This document shows, one piece after another, positions 62,816 to 64,000 of a stretch of DNA of 64,000 nucleotides. The notes below the pieces were generated by a model, which was not told where the DNA came from, did not search any database, and worked only from the letters and a program-made list of their open reading frames with translations. How positions within the stretch are numbered: the first letter of the stretch is position 1; each line of letters starts with the position of its first letter. The stretch spans positions 2,852,001-2,916,000 of the forward strand of contig NC_018691.1 in the NCBI RefSeq assembly GCF_000300005.1, in the 5' to 3' direction. Both the position numbers and the translations under genes were made by a program. The stretch is from Alloalcanivorax dieselolei B5. GTDB lineage: Bacteria; Pseudomonadota; Gammaproteobacteria; Pseudomonadales; Alcanivoracaceae.

Positions 62816-64000
62816 TCAACGGCACGCCTTCAACAACCGCCGTCGTTGCCGGCGCAAAGTTCGCAACGCGCCGATGGAAGGCGCCGTGTCCTGTTGATAG
62901 GCCAGCCGTTCGAAGGCCTCCCGCCAGGTCCGTGCCGGCGTTTCCGCCGCCGGCCAGCGGCGCGCGATCCGCTCGCACAGTTGGGTGGCGGACAGGCGCT
63001 CCGCCCCCCGTACTCCGCGTTTGCTCAGCCCCCGGGCCAGCCGCCGGTATTCACGGGTCAGCGGCGTGGCGGAACGGGGACCGCGCCCCCGGAACATGAT
63101 CAGCGCCGTGGCCAGCACCAGCAGCGCCGCCAGGGTCAGCAGCAGCATGGCGAGCCGCCAGGGCGTCACCGCGCCTAGCCAACGGGACAGCCATTGGTTC
63201 TGGCGCTCCAGGTCATAGCCCAGCACCCAGCTCTGCCAGCGGAATTCGAGCAGGTCCGCCCATTGCCGCAATTGAAACAGCACCGGCAAACGTCCGATCC
63301 CATCGCCGGGAAGCCGGGCCTCGCCGGCCTGGCTGAGGGAGCCACGCAAGCCCAGTTCCACCCGCTCCGGCGCCACCGCCGCGGTGGGGTCCACTTCCAC
63401 CCAGCCGCGTCCGGGCAGCCACACCTCGGCCCAGGCGTGGGCATCGTACTGACGGATCAACAGGTGCCGGCCCATGGGGTTGGCTTCGCCGCCCTGGTAG
63501 CCCCCCACCACCCGGGCTGGAATACCGGCGGCGCGCATCAGCACCACGAAGCTGCTGGCGTAATGCTCGCAAAACCCCCGGCGGGTATTGAACAGAAAGC
63601 CGTCCACCACATCCGGGCCGACGGCGGGCGGGCTGAGGGTGTAATGAAACGGCTCATTGCCAAACCAGTCCAGGGCGGCGCTCACCAGGGCGCTATCGTC
63701 CTGATATTGCCGGCGCCATTGGCTGGCCAGTTCGCGGGCGCGCGGGAACCCCTGTTCCGGCAAACTCAGCATCAACGCGCGCTGATCCGGCGCCAGCGGT
63801 TCGCTCAGTGGCACCCCGGTGTAACTGCGTACCCGATAGCGGAAATTACCGCTGACCGGTTCGGTGGCGACTAGGTGCCGGTCTCGGGCCAGCACCAGAC
63901 CATCGAACTCCGGCACCGGGGTATTGAGCGCGTACAGCCAGCGCCGCTGGCTCGGCGCCATGATCACCTGGTAGTCCCAGTAAGGGCGGTCCGCGGCTCG
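62816..64000 (-). CDS. tgpA: TgpA-type membrane transglutaminase (N-terminus outside the window)
   Basis: 395 codons are visible, open to the right edge. The transglutaminase core has the Cys in RRGFCEHYASSFVVLMRAAGIPARVVGGYQGGE, His in YDAHAWAEVWLPGRG and Asp in VEVDPTAAVAP. A membrane segment follows (WRLAMLLLTLAALLVLATALIMF), then a cytoplasmic DUF4129-like tail. The missing N-terminal half should hold several membrane segments. In Pseudomonas aeruginosa TgpA is needed for viability; its substrate is unknown. The gene starts further right. Confidence 0.9.
   Translation of the reverse strand, partial: RAADRPYWDYQVIMAPSQRRWLYALNTPVPEFDGLVLARDRHLVATEPVSGNFRYRVRSYTGVPLSEPLAPDQRALMLSLPEQGFPRARELASQWRRQYQDDSALVSAALDWFGNEPFHYTLSPPAVGPDVVDGFLFNTRRGFCEHYASSFVVLMRAAGIPARVVGGYQGGEANPMGRHLLIRQYDAHAWAEVWLPGRGWVEVDPTAAVAPERVELGLRGSLSQAGEARLPGDGIGRLPVLFQLRQWADLLEFRWQSWVLGYDLERQNQWLSRWLGAVTPWRLAMLLLTLAALLVLATALIMFRGRGPRSATPLTREYRRLARGLSKRGVRGAERLSATQLCERIARRWPAAETPARTWREAFERLAYQQDTAPSIGALRTLRRQRRRLLKACR

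Overview
This is high-GC DNA from a gammaproteobacterium. The gene set and sequence style fit an Alcanivorax-like marine hydrocarbon degrader: FadL-type porins, PraB-like secreted proteins, a LutABC lactate operon, IS66, and many short palindromic intergenic repeats with RAYT-type transposases. The genus is an inference; there is no rRNA or other marker gene to fix it. No tRNA, rRNA or CRISPR array was seen.

Layout. 1-5.2 kb: an orphan type VI secretion island on the minus strand, with VgrG, a DUF2169 adaptor, a DUF4150/PAAR-like protein carrying a zinc-peptidase HELIH motif, a lipoprotein that may be its immunity protein, and a cut-off gene. 5.9-14.5 kb: a lactate locus, with the GntR regulator LldR divergent from lldP-lutA-lutB-lutC-dld; two perfect 17-bp palindromes lie in the shared promoter. 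A 104-bp palindromic repeat sits in frame inside lutC, and a second copy lies just after dld. 14.6-17.0 kb: a lipoprotein gene and class I fumarase.

17.9-23.4 kb and 40.3-48.8 kb hold two copies of one cassette: FadL-like porin, large Ig-like (Big_5) lipoprotein, and on the opposite strand a small secreted Cys-containing PraB-like protein with a structured leader. Copy A's lipoprotein gene is split by a frameshift at the point where the two copies start to diverge. Copy B is intact, but an IS66 element with a perfect 8-bp target duplication lies between its lipoprotein and its PraB-like gene.

24-39 kb between the copies is an accessory zone: one full Rpn/DUF4351 nuclease gene and five partial copies, a HigBA toxin-antitoxin pair bracketed by direct repeats, a decayed TumE/TumA pair, three RAYT genes (a fourth is at 49 kb), and cargo such as an MBL hydrolase, a LysR regulator, a DUF2855 enzyme, an SDR, LtrA, an ArsR-rhodanese fusion and ecotin. 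All four RAYTs have lost the first catalytic histidine, and three have also lost the tyrosine.

50-64 kb is mostly ordinary chromosome: an LLM flavin oxidoreductase, DUF465, DjlA, a hydroxypyruvate isomerase-like protein, an FTR1 iron permease fused to cytochrome c with a Fur-like site, a 3-methyladenine glycosylase-like protein, AlaA, a methyltransferase, HtpX, a diguanylate cyclase, a UPF0149 protein, a TenA/CADD-like oxidase and a cut-off TgpA transglutaminase. REP-like palindromes punctuate the window at thirteen places.
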